Positions 1-6,170 of a stretch of DNA of 15,173 nt are shown here, piece after piece. The stretch's first letter is position 1; each line of letters opens with the position of its first letter. The notes beneath the pieces were generated by a model. The model was not told the DNA's origin, ran no database searches, and saw only the letters and a program-made list of their open reading frames with translations. The DNA comes from an uncultured Clostridium sp. (GTDB taxonomy: Bacteria; Bacillota_A; Clostridia; TANB77; CAG-508). The translations under genes and the position numbers were made by a program. Location of the stretch: positions 1-15,173 of the forward strand of contig CATOLW010000008.1 in NCBI GenBank assembly GCA_951800935.1, given 5' to 3'.

Positions 1-2
1 TA

Positions 3-230
3 GAAAAAGAAAGAAGTAGAATAAAAGTAAGTATCAAAAATATATCCAAAGAAAAATTAAATATAAGTAGTGAAGAATTGATGCAAAGATTTGTTAGAGG
101 AGATAAATCTAGATATACCGAAGGAAGTGGATTAGGATTATCGATTGCTAAAAGTTTAACAGAATTGCAAGGAGGAAAATTTGATATTCATATTGATGGC
201 GATTTGTTTAAAGTAGTGATGGAATGGTGA
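3..230 (+). CDS. Sensor histidine kinase, C-terminal end (5' truncated)
   Basis: The reading frame is open from base 3 to TGA at 228-230 and encodes 75 residues with no start inside the window. It shows the last part of a HATPase_c domain: an F-box-like segment (LMQRFVRGDKSR) followed by the ATP-lid glycine motif EGSGLGLSIAKSL, then a short beta-rich tail ending VVMEW. These are the F and G2 boxes of two-component sensor kinases, which autophosphorylate a histidine and pass the phosphate to a response regulator. The sensor, HAMP and dimerisation parts lie upstream of the window, so the stimulus cannot be inferred. A promoter lies between this gene and the next, so the two are probably separate transcription units. 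Confidence 0.88.
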   Translation, partial: EKERSRIKVSIKNISKEKLNISSEELMQRFVRGDKSRYTEGSGLGLSIAKSLTELQGGKFDIHIDGDLFKVVMEW

Positions 231-326
231 GTTAATTAGGAATACCTCCTTTCTACCTAAAAAGAATTCTCTAAGGTGTTAAAACTATTTGATACAAAAA
301 AAGTCAAAACTAAAATGAAAAGATAC

Positions 327-356
327 TTGCAGCTTTAAAACGAAATATGATACAAT
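327..356 (+). promoter_or_regulatory. Sigma-A-type promoter, extended -10
   Basis: TTGCAG at 327-332, an 18-base spacer and TACAAT at 351-356, with TG one base upstream of the -10 (extended -10). It lies about 30 bases upstream of the ATG at 389, which has a GGAGG ribosome binding site at 378-382. It would drive the hypothetical protein and the coupled radical SAM gene. Confidence 0.65.
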
Positions 357-388
357 AGCAAAAGAAAAGTTGAAAATGGAGGAAGAAA

Positions 389-1054
389 ATGAAAAAATTA
401 CTCATTATCATAGTCATTTTAGCTATTGTATTTATAGGGATGTTTACTTATAAAAAAACTAACTTAGTATCCAAAGAAATAAAAGTAGAAGAAATAGAAA
501 AAATAGAGGAATATATCCACCAAATTTACATGTGGAAAGAAATAACCAAAGAGGCTTTACCATGTTTTGACGATATCAATCAAGCTGATGAAACTTGGAT
601 TTGGGAAGTCGTTAAGAAAAATTTAGAAGACTATGAACTTTCTTATGAAGAAATACAAAAAAAAGCAAAAGAAATATTTGGAGAAAACTTAAAAAAAGAA
701 TTCCCAAAAGAAGGAACAGAGTATCTAATTTACGATGAAGAAACCAATTATTATTATGCACTTGGAATGGGATTAGATCAAGAAGAAGACATGTTTTTGT
801 TAAATAAAATACAAAAAACAAAAGATGGATATGAAGTAGAAATAGCAGAATATCTAGAAGATTATTCACAAGCAGAAACAGAAGACTTGATTATAGTACT
901 AACTACCAGTGGAGAAGAACTAGGAAAAGTTAGCAATGCAGAAGAAGAAAAAGCAAAAGAATTAGCCAAAAGTAACATTGATAAATTAAGTAAGAAGAAA
1001 ATTATATTAAAAAAGGAAAAAGAAAAAATACAAGTAGAAAGAGTAGTACAATAA
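389..1054 (+). CDS. Membrane-anchored hypothetical protein
   Basis: I do not recognise the family of this 221-residue protein. Residues 1-20 form a single hydrophobic segment (MKKLLIIIVILAIVFIGMF) followed by lysines, so it is an N-terminal membrane anchor or uncleaved signal with the rest outside the cell. There is no lipobox cysteine. The remainder is strongly acidic and lysine-rich, with a Glu/Lys-rich, probably helical C-terminal third (about residues 180-215). The start has a good GGAGG at 378-382 and a promoter just upstream. The stop is one base before the ATG of the radical SAM gene, so the two are translationally coupled. No catalytic motif is visible. Confidence 0.75.
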   Translation: MKKLLIIIVILAIVFIGMFTYKKTNLVSKEIKVEEIEKIEEYIHQIYMWKEITKEALPCFDDINQADETWIWEVVKKNLEDYELSYEEIQKKAKEIFGENLKKEFPKEGTEYLIYDEETNYYYALGMGLDQEEDMFLLNKIQKTKDGYEVEIAEYLEDYSQAETEDLIIVLTTSGEELGKVSNAEEEKAKELAKSNIDKLSKKKIILKKEKEKIQVERVVQ

Positions 1055-1055
1055 A

Positions 1056-1934
1056 ATGAAATGTAATATTTGTCCACATGAATGTAATTGCAATCGAAAG
1101 CAAGGAAAACTAGGAAGGTGCAAAGCAACTGATAAAATAAGAATTGCTTTATATAGCACACACGATTTTGAAGAACCTTGCATTAGTGGAAAACATGGTT
1201 CTGGAACCGTGTTTTTTTCAAACTGTAATTTAAACTGTAAGTATTGTCAAAATTATGAAATTAGCCAACAAGGAAAGGGAAAAGACATTACCATAGAAGA
1301 ATTAGCAGAAATATTTCTAATACAACAAAAAAAGGGAGTAGAAAATATCAATTTGGTAACACCAACTAGTTATACTTACCAAATTATAGAAGCAATCAAA
1401 ATAGCAAAGAAAAAGGGACTAACTATTCCTATTTTATATAATACCAATGCTTATGAAAAAGTAGAAACATTAAAACAATTAGAAGGCTATATTGACATCT
1501 ATTTACCAGATTTAAAGTATGCTAAAAATGATTTAGGAGAAAAAATTTCGAACGTAAAAAATTATTTTGAAATAGCGACCAAGGCAATCAAAGAAATGGT
1601 AAGACAAGTAGGTGTACCTAAATTAGATGAAGATGGTAAAATGAAAAAGGGCGTTATGATAAGACATTTGGTTTTACCAAACCAGATAAATAATAGTAAG
1701 AAAGTTTTAAAATGGATCAAAGAAAATATGCCAAAAGATATTTATATTAGTGTAATGGCACAATATTTTCCAACGTATCGAGCAAAAGAAATAGAAGAGT
1801 TGAATCGTAAACTAACCAAAGAAGAATGGAAGGAAATAGAAGATTACATAGAAGAACTAGAAATGGAAAATGGTTATGTACAAGAATTAGGTGAACATGA
1901 GGAAGAATATGTACCAAACTGGGAATTTAATTAA
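1056..1934 (+). CDS. Radical SAM protein, PflX/PflA-like
   Basis: This 292-residue protein carries the radical SAM cluster motif Cx3Cx2C at C57, C61 and C64 (SNCNLNCKYCQNY). This binds a [4Fe-4S] cluster that cleaves S-adenosylmethionine to a 5'-deoxyadenosyl radical. The N-terminus has extra cysteines (C3, C6, C10, C12, C22), which could hold a second metal site. The overall pattern (short N-terminal Cys block, FSNCNLNCKYCQN, LPDLKY, then VLPN) matches the PflX-type radical SAM proteins (COG1313), which resemble pyruvate formate-lyase activating enzymes but have no firmly assigned substrate. The length is normal for the group. It starts one base after the preceding stop with no strong Shine-Dalgarno, so it probably depends on coupling to the upstream gene. 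The reaction is unknown. Confidence 0.85.
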   Translation: MKCNICPHECNCNRKQGKLGRCKATDKIRIALYSTHDFEEPCISGKHGSGTVFFSNCNLNCKYCQNYEISQQGKGKDITIEELAEIFLIQQKKGVENINLVTPTSYTYQIIEAIKIAKKKGLTIPILYNTNAYEKVETLKQLEGYIDIYLPDLKYAKNDLGEKISNVKNYFEIATKAIKEMVRQVGVPKLDEDGKMKKGVMIRHLVLPNQINNSKKVLKWIKENMPKDIYISVMAQYFPTYRAKEIEELNRKLTKEEWKEIEDYIEELEMENGYVQELGEHEEEYVPNWEFN

Positions 1935-1980
1935 AATTATCAATCGTAGACTTTAGAAAGAAAAAAGTAAAGGAAAAACC

Positions 1981-2009
1981 TTGTCAAAAAAACAAGAATT
2001 TGATATAGT
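1981..2009 (+). promoter_or_regulatory. Sigma-A-type promoter upstream of thyX
   Basis: TTGTCA at 1981-1986, a 17-base spacer and TATAGT at 2004-2009, with TG at 2001-2002 giving an extended -10. The thyX ATG at 2037 has a GGAGG at 2025-2029. This looks like the promoter of the thyX to coaE cluster. A short inverted repeat (CTTGT/ACAAG) overlaps the -35 and may be chance. Confidence 0.75.
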
Positions 2010-2036
2010 ATAGAAAATAAAAATGGAGGAAAAAAT

Positions 2037-2711
2037 ATGAGAATCGTAGAACCATGGATAAAAGTGGAAAAAATTGATGGAAAGAAAATTATGAAAAGAA
2101 TTGAACGAGCTTGTAGAACATGCTATCGATCAGAAGGAAAAATTACAGAAGATAGTTATAAAAAATTATTAGGAAATTGTATTACAAGAGGTCATGAATC
2201 AGTATTAGAACACGAAAAAGTTACCGTTAGAATTTATAGTGATGTAGGGTCATACAAAGACTTAACAAGACATAGATTTGCCAGTTTTTCAATCGAATCT
2301 ACCAGATACTGTAGTTATGACAAAGACAAATATGGAAATGAAATAGCATTCATGAATCCAGCAGGATACATAGAAAGTGAAGAAATGTATGAAATTTGGA
2401 AACAAACCATGCAAGAAATTGAAAAAAATTATATCAAAATGAAAGAACTAGGAGCTAGTACTGACATGTGTAGAGAATTACTACCACATGCAACTGCAGG
2501 AGAATATACAATGACAGCTAATATTAGAGAATGGAAACACATTTTAGCATTAAGAACAACCAAACATGTTCATCCATCCATTAGACAAATATTAATACCA
2601 TTATTAAAATATTTCCAAGAAGAAATGCCAGAAATATTTGCAGAGGTAGAATATGATAAAGACTTTAAACCAGAAGCTTATGCGAAATTAACAGTTGAAG
2701 AGGAAGTGTAA
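2037..2711 (+). CDS. thyX: Flavin-dependent thymidylate synthase ThyX
   Basis: ThyX methylates dUMP to dTMP using methylenetetrahydrofolate, with FAD/NADPH as reductant (EC 2.1.1.148). The 224-residue protein carries the diagnostic signature RHRx2Sx4SxR exactly (R78, H79, R80, S83, S88, R90). It also has the conserved HESVLEH segment at 53-59 and a C-terminal KHVHPSIRQ stretch, consistent with the nucleotide-binding arginine region. The length is typical for the family. Start is the ATG after GGAGG at 2025-2029. It heads a cluster with a PHP phosphoesterase, dihydrofolate reductase and a coaE-like kinase. ThyX releases tetrahydrofolate directly, so a linked dihydrofolate reductase is notable: it is not needed to recycle ThyX product and more likely serves other folate reduction. 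Confidence 0.95.
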   Translation: MRIVEPWIKVEKIDGKKIMKRIERACRTCYRSEGKITEDSYKKLLGNCITRGHESVLEHEKVTVRIYSDVGSYKDLTRHRFASFSIESTRYCSYDKDKYGNEIAFMNPAGYIESEEMYEIWKQTMQEIEKNYIKMKELGASTDMCRELLPHATAGEYTMTANIREWKHILALRTTKHVHPSIRQILIPLLKYFQEEMPEIFAEVEYDKDFKPEAYAKLTVEEEV

Positions 2712-2717
2712 ATAAAG

Positions 2718-3612
2718 TTGATTGATTTACATATACATAGCAACCATTCAGATGGTACCAATACCGTAAAAGAGATATTGCAAGAAGCCCAAAAAAGAAA
2801 ATTAGAAGTCATATCCATTACAGACCATGACTCTATTAGTGCTTATGAAGAACTAGAGAAAATAAACGTGAAACAATACTATTTAGGAACAATTCTTTAT
2901 GGTTGTGAAATGAAATGTATGTATCAAAATACACCAGTTGAAATTTTAGGATATCATATTAATCTAGAAAAGTTCAAAAAATCTAAGAACTTATTAAATT
3001 TACAAGAAAAATATTTGATTATACAAAAAGAATATTTAAAACATTTAAAAAAAGTAGGAAAAGAAATAGGCTTAAAATTTAAGCAAGAATTAGATATTAA
3101 TATAGGAAAAATGCAATATGCTTCTGACATCTTTGAAAAAGAAATTTTAAAATATCCTGAAAATATAGAAATATTACGAAAAAAAGAGATTGCATTAACG
3201 CCCAATTTTTACCGAGCACAGCAATGTAATCCTAACAGTATTTTTTATATAGAAGAGATAAACAGTATTCCTTCTATGGAAGAGATGATTCAAAAAATTA
3301 GAGAAGCAGAAGGACTAGCCTTTTTAGCACACCCTTTTTTATATCCTTTTCATAATACCATACAAACAGTAGAAGAAATGATAAATACACATAATTTAGA
3401 TGGAATAGAATGTTACTATTCTTATTTTGACGAAAAGCAAACGCAAAGTTTAATTCAGTTATGTAATAAATATCACTTATACCAATCAGGAGGAACAGAT
3501 TTTCATGGGAAAAACAGGCCAGATGTACGGAATGGGAAAAGGAACAGGAAAATTAAAAATAGAAAAAGCAGTGATAGAAAACTGGATAAATCATAGTAAA
3601 AATAAAGTTTAA
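2718..3612 (+). CDS. PHP-domain metal-dependent phosphoesterase, with a CGGA +1 shift near its end
   Basis: Start is TTG at 2718, with AGGAAG at 2701-2706. PHP-family metal ligands are visible: HIHSNHSDG (H5, H7, D12), TDHD (35-38), E64, the LAHP segment and DFH (D261, H263). This matches COG0613-type phosphoesterases, some of which are RNases or 3',5'-nucleotide phosphatases; the substrate is not known here. In frame 0 the protein ends at 3596 with a non-family tail. Reading CGGA at 3528-3531 as one codon (residue 271) continues as MGKGTGKLKIEKAVIENW, a typical ending for the family, to TAA at 3610-3612. The product is 297 residues. That stop overlaps the AAGGAG of the next gene, a normal operon junction that supports the shifted frame. 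Confidence 0.8.
3528..3531 (+). other. CGGA recoding site 1 (PHP gene)
   Basis: Context GAT GTA CGGA ATG GGA AAA. An in-frame CGG is followed by A, and the family-like reading frame resumes at +1. The next frame-0 stop is at 3594-3596. The residue encoded here (glycine if GGA, arginine if CGG) is not settled by conservation, because the position is variable in the family. All metal ligands are upstream, so this site affects only the last 27 residues. Confidence 0.7.
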
Positions 3613-3624
3613 GGAGTAAGAAAA

Positions 3625-4134
3625 ATGTTAAGTATCGTAGTAGCAAAAGCAAGAAATAATATAATCGGAAAAGAAAATAAATTAATATGGAATTTACCAG
3701 CAGATTTAAAGCACTTTAAAGAACTAACCACAGGCCATGTAATTATTATGGGAAGAAAAACATTTGAATCTTTAGGAAAGATATTACCCAATAGAAAACA
3801 TATTGTGTTTAGTCAAAATCCAGATTTTAAAATAAAAGACGAAAATGTACAAGTCGTTCATTCTATGTTAGAGATACAAGAGTACATAGAAAATGAAAAA
3901 GAAAACTTTGTTATTGGTGGTGCCATGATTTACAATTTATTAATGCCATATGTAACCAAAATGTATGTAACAGAAGTTAATGAAGAATTTGAAGGAGATA
4001 GTTTTTTTCCAAAGATCAATTTGGAAATCTGGAAGGAAATAGCAAGAGAAAAAGGAACCAAAGATGAGAAAAATAACTTAGATTACGATTATGTCATTTA
4101 TGAAAAAAATAATAAAAAAGTAGAGGGAAAATAA
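3625..4134 (+). CDS. folA: Dihydrofolate reductase
   Basis: Reduces dihydrofolate to tetrahydrofolate with NADPH (EC 1.5.1.3) in the cytoplasm. The 169 residues match the usual size. Visible motifs are W22-NLPADL with the active-site acid D27, the cofactor-binding GRKTFESLG at 43-51 and VIGGAMIYNLL at about 96-106. The start has AAGGAG at 3611-3616 overlapping the preceding stop. The stop TAA at 4132-4134 directly abuts the GTG of the coaE-like gene, so the genes are co-translated. The third codon block contains ATC GGA at 3664-3669, a CGGA in a different phase that causes no frame change and serves as an internal control for the recoding sites. Confidence 0.95.
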   Translation: MLSIVVAKARNNIIGKENKLIWNLPADLKHFKELTTGHVIIMGRKTFESLGKILPNRKHIVFSQNPDFKIKDENVQVVHSMLEIQEYIENEKENFVIGGAMIYNLLMPYVTKMYVTEVNEEFEGDSFFPKINLEIWKEIAREKGTKDEKNNLDYDYVIYEKNNKKVEGK

Positions 4135-4698
4135 GTGAAAATAGTAGGCATAACTGGAAAATCGGGAAGTGGAAAATCAACAGTGGCAGAAGCATTGGCT
4201 AAAAAACTAAATTGCCAAAGAATTGATGTGGATAAAATAGGACATAAAGCGACAAATGATGAAATAATTACCAAAAAATTGTGTGAAACTTTTGGAAACC
4301 AAATACTAGAGGATAATAAAAAAATAGATAGAAAAAAATTGGGAAACCTTGTATTTTCCAGTAAAGAAAAAATGGATATGCTAACTGATATTACTTGGGG
4401 ATATATGCAAGAAGTATTAGACAAAATTTTAGAAAAAGATCCAGAAAATATTATATTAGAATGGGCACTACTACCAGTTGATAAAAAATACTGGAATCAA
4501 TATGATATCAAAATTTTAATACAAGCAAATGATATGATACGAAAAAATAAAGTGATTCAAAGAGACAAGATAACAGAAGAATATTTTGAAAAACGAGATG
4601 CCAATAGTATAGATTATAGTCAATTTGACTTTGATTATGTTTTTGAAAATAATTATCAATTAGAAACCATAGAAAAAATAGTAACGAATATAAAATAG
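4135..4698 (+). CDS. coaE: Dephospho-CoA kinase-like P-loop kinase
   Basis: The 187-residue protein starts at a GTG immediately after the folA stop, with AGAGGG at 4122-4127. It has a Walker A motif GKSGSGKST (8-16), then a short acidic motif DVDKIGH (31-37), and an ILEWALLP segment near residue 107. The arrangement resembles dephospho-CoA kinase, which phosphorylates the 3'-hydroxyl of dephospho-CoA to make coenzyme A (EC 2.7.1.24). It is slightly shorter than the usual 195-205 residues, and the D-x-D-x-x-x-H motif is close to but not identical with typical CoaE. Another small-molecule or nucleotide kinase remains possible. Its position in the operon with thyX and folA fits a cofactor/nucleotide housekeeping role. 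Confidence 0.7.
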   Translation: MKIVGITGKSGSGKSTVAEALAKKLNCQRIDVDKIGHKATNDEIITKKLCETFGNQILEDNKKIDRKKLGNLVFSSKEKMDMLTDITWGYMQEVLDKILEKDPENIILEWALLPVDKKYWNQYDIKILIQANDMIRKNKVIQRDKITEEYFEKRDANSIDYSQFDFDYVFENNYQLETIEKIVTNIK

Positions 4699-4761
4699 AA
4701 AATGAAAGAATAGCAAAATAAGCTTTTGGTTAGAATAAAACTATCAATGGAGGATAGAAAA

Positions 4762-5760
4762 ATGTTTAAACCAAAAGCTATTTATTTTGAAAAAGAAATA
4801 ATGAATTATCCATTAGGAAAAGAATTAATGGATAAATACAAAGATACACCAAAAGTAGAAATTGAAAGTCATAATGCTATTGAAGAAATGAGAAAAAAAT
4901 CCAATAAAGAATTTGCCAATATGAAAAGAAATTTAATTATAGGTGTTAGAAAAACACATAAATTTGTAGAAAATCATAAAACATCAGATTATCTAGTACC
5001 TTATACTTCATCTGGCTGTACAGCAGCATGCATGTATTGCTATTTGGTTTGTAACTATAATAAATGTGCTTATTTGCGTTTGTTTGTTAATCGAGAACAA
5101 ATGTTAGAGAAAATCATAAAAACATCCAAAAAAGCAGAAAAAGAATTAATCTTTGAAATTGGAAGTAACAGTGATTTGATTTTAGAAAATACAATTACCA
5201 ATAACTTAGTCTGGACGATTGAGAATTTTCAAAATGAAAAACAAGGAAAGCTAACCTTTCCTACTAAATTTGATATGGTAGATCCGATTTTATCATTGAG
5301 GCATCAAGGAAAAGTGATTATAAGAATGAGCGTAAATCCTGAAGAAATTATCAATAAAGTAGAATTTGGAACTTCTAGATTAAAAGGAAGAATAGAAGCA
5401 ATTAACAAATTAAAAGAAGCAGGATATCAGATTGGAATTTTAATTGCTCCTGTTATTTTAGTAGAGGATTGGAAAAAATTATATGCAGAATTACTACAAA
5501 GATTGCATCAAGAATTGTCTGAAAAAGTAAAAAAAGATGTATTTTTTGAAATTATTTTTATGACTTATAGTTATGTTCATACCAAAATAAATGAGGAAGC
5601 TTTTCCTAATGCTATTTCTCTATATGATAAGGAGAAAATGACAGGTAGAGGCCTTGGTAAGTACTGGTATAAAAATGAGATTAGAAAGGAAGCAGAAATT
5701 TTTTTACGTGAGCAAATGAATTATTACTTTCCAAATAACAAAATAGAATATATTGTTTAA
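4762..5760 (+). CDS. Radical SAM protein of the spore photoproduct lyase family
   Basis: I chose ATG 4762 (332 residues) over the in-frame TTG at 4726 because GGAGG at 4749-4753 sits 8 bases before it. The radical SAM cysteines are C86, C90 and C93 (SGCTAACMYCYL), followed by a YLRLFVN segment like that of spore photoproduct lyase (SplB), which repairs the UV-induced thymine dimer of spores. The next motif reads FEIGSNSDLI. In Bacillus SplB the equivalent segment is a CTSD motif whose cysteine donates hydrogen; here that position appears to be serine (S135). The protein may therefore be a family member with altered chemistry or use another cysteine (for example C97 or C102). It follows coaE by about 60 bases and may share its transcript. 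Confidence 0.72.
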   Translation: MFKPKAIYFEKEIMNYPLGKELMDKYKDTPKVEIESHNAIEEMRKKSNKEFANMKRNLIIGVRKTHKFVENHKTSDYLVPYTSSGCTAACMYCYLVCNYNKCAYLRLFVNREQMLEKIIKTSKKAEKELIFEIGSNSDLILENTITNNLVWTIENFQNEKQGKLTFPTKFDMVDPILSLRHQGKVIIRMSVNPEEIINKVEFGTSRLKGRIEAINKLKEAGYQIGILIAPVILVEDWKKLYAELLQRLHQELSEKVKKDVFFEIIFMTYSYVHTKINEEAFPNAISLYDKEKMTGRGLGKYWYKNEIRKEAEIFLREQMNYYFPNNKIEYIV

Positions 5761-5797
5761 ATTAAAAATTATTATACCAGCACAATATTTTTTTGTA

Positions 5798-6010
5798 TTA
5801 AACTTTTAATTCTTTATCATCATAAATATCAATGTCATGATATTGCTTTAAATCCATCTGGTTTAGAGAATTTTCAATACAACTAACAATTACATTATTA
5901 AAACTCATATTTTCCTTTTTAGCAATTTTTCTTAATAGCTCATTTACGTTTTCTGGTAAACGAATTGATATTTTAACATTACTTTTCTTATACTTAGAGA
6001 TTTCAAACAT
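5798..6010 (-). CDS. Small ribbon-helix-helix DNA-binding protein
   Basis: A 70-residue protein starting at 6010 on the minus strand, with a near-perfect AAGGAGG at 6017-6023. Residues 11-50 (VKISIRLPENVNELLRKIA, then ENMSFNNVIVSCIENSL) have the beta-strand, helix, helix layout of the Arc/MetJ/CopG family, with the typical strand RLP and a serine/asparagine turn between helices. Such proteins are dimeric repressors, often antitoxins that regulate themselves. No toxin-like partner gene is adjacent, so I favour a stand-alone regulator. It is divergent from the pilin-like gene, and tandem repeats between the two genes could be its operator. It is convergent with the radical SAM gene, with a gap of 37 bases. 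Confidence 0.75.
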   Translation of the reverse strand: MFEISKYKKSNVKISIRLPENVNELLRKIAKKENMSFNNVIVSCIENSLNQMDLKQYHDIDIYDDKELKV

Positions 6011-6034
6011 TTTAATCCTCCTTAGTTTTATTTA

Positions 6035-6063
6035 TGTATATTGTCCCACAAAAGAAAATGCAA
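6035..6063 (-). promoter_or_regulatory. Promoter of the ribbon-helix-helix gene
   Basis: On the minus strand, TTGCAT (6063-6058), a 17-base spacer and TATACA (6040-6035), followed by AAGGAGG and the ATG at 6010. The -35 lies inside the first copy of the direct repeat described separately. Confidence 0.65.
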
Positions 6064-6090
6064 AAATACCACACAAAAGTATTGCAAAAA
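6047..6090. repeat. Tandem imperfect direct repeats, candidate operator
   Basis: Copy 1 at 6047-6066 reads CACAAAAGAAAATGCAAAAA. Copy 2 at 6072-6090 reads CACAAAAGTATTGCAAAAA. The CACAAAAG parts are 25 bases apart and the TGCAAAAA parts 24 apart. Copy 1 contains the -35 of the minus-strand promoter and copy 2 contains the -35 of the plus-strand promoter. Ribbon-helix-helix repressors commonly bind tandem half-sites, so this is a plausible shared operator. Confidence 0.5.
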
Positions 6091-6110
6091 AACAAAAACT
6101 ATTATATAGT
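6082..6110 (+). promoter_or_regulatory. Promoter of the pilin-like gene
   Basis: TTGCAA at 6082-6087, exactly 17 bases, then TATAGT at 6105-6110. The ATG is at 6171, with a moderate GAAGGGA ribosome binding site around 6154-6160. It is divergent from the regulator promoter, and the two -35 boxes lie about 20 bases apart. Confidence 0.7.
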
Positions 6111-6170
6111 GAAAACGTATACAATAAATAGATAAAAGAAATAATAAACAAAAGAAGGGAACGAAAAGTT

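Noticed and set aside
231..270. Possible terminator after the histidine kinase (TTAGG/CCTAA)
   Set aside because: Only a 5-bp stem with a 15-base loop and no T-tract, which is too weak to call.
4098..4424. Minus-strand open frame over folA/coaE
   Set aside because: It overlaps two clear genes and is a shadow with Ser/Phe-rich composition.
5761..5797. Terminator between the convergent radical SAM and ribbon-helix-helix genes
   Set aside because: T-rich, but no convincing stem was found.
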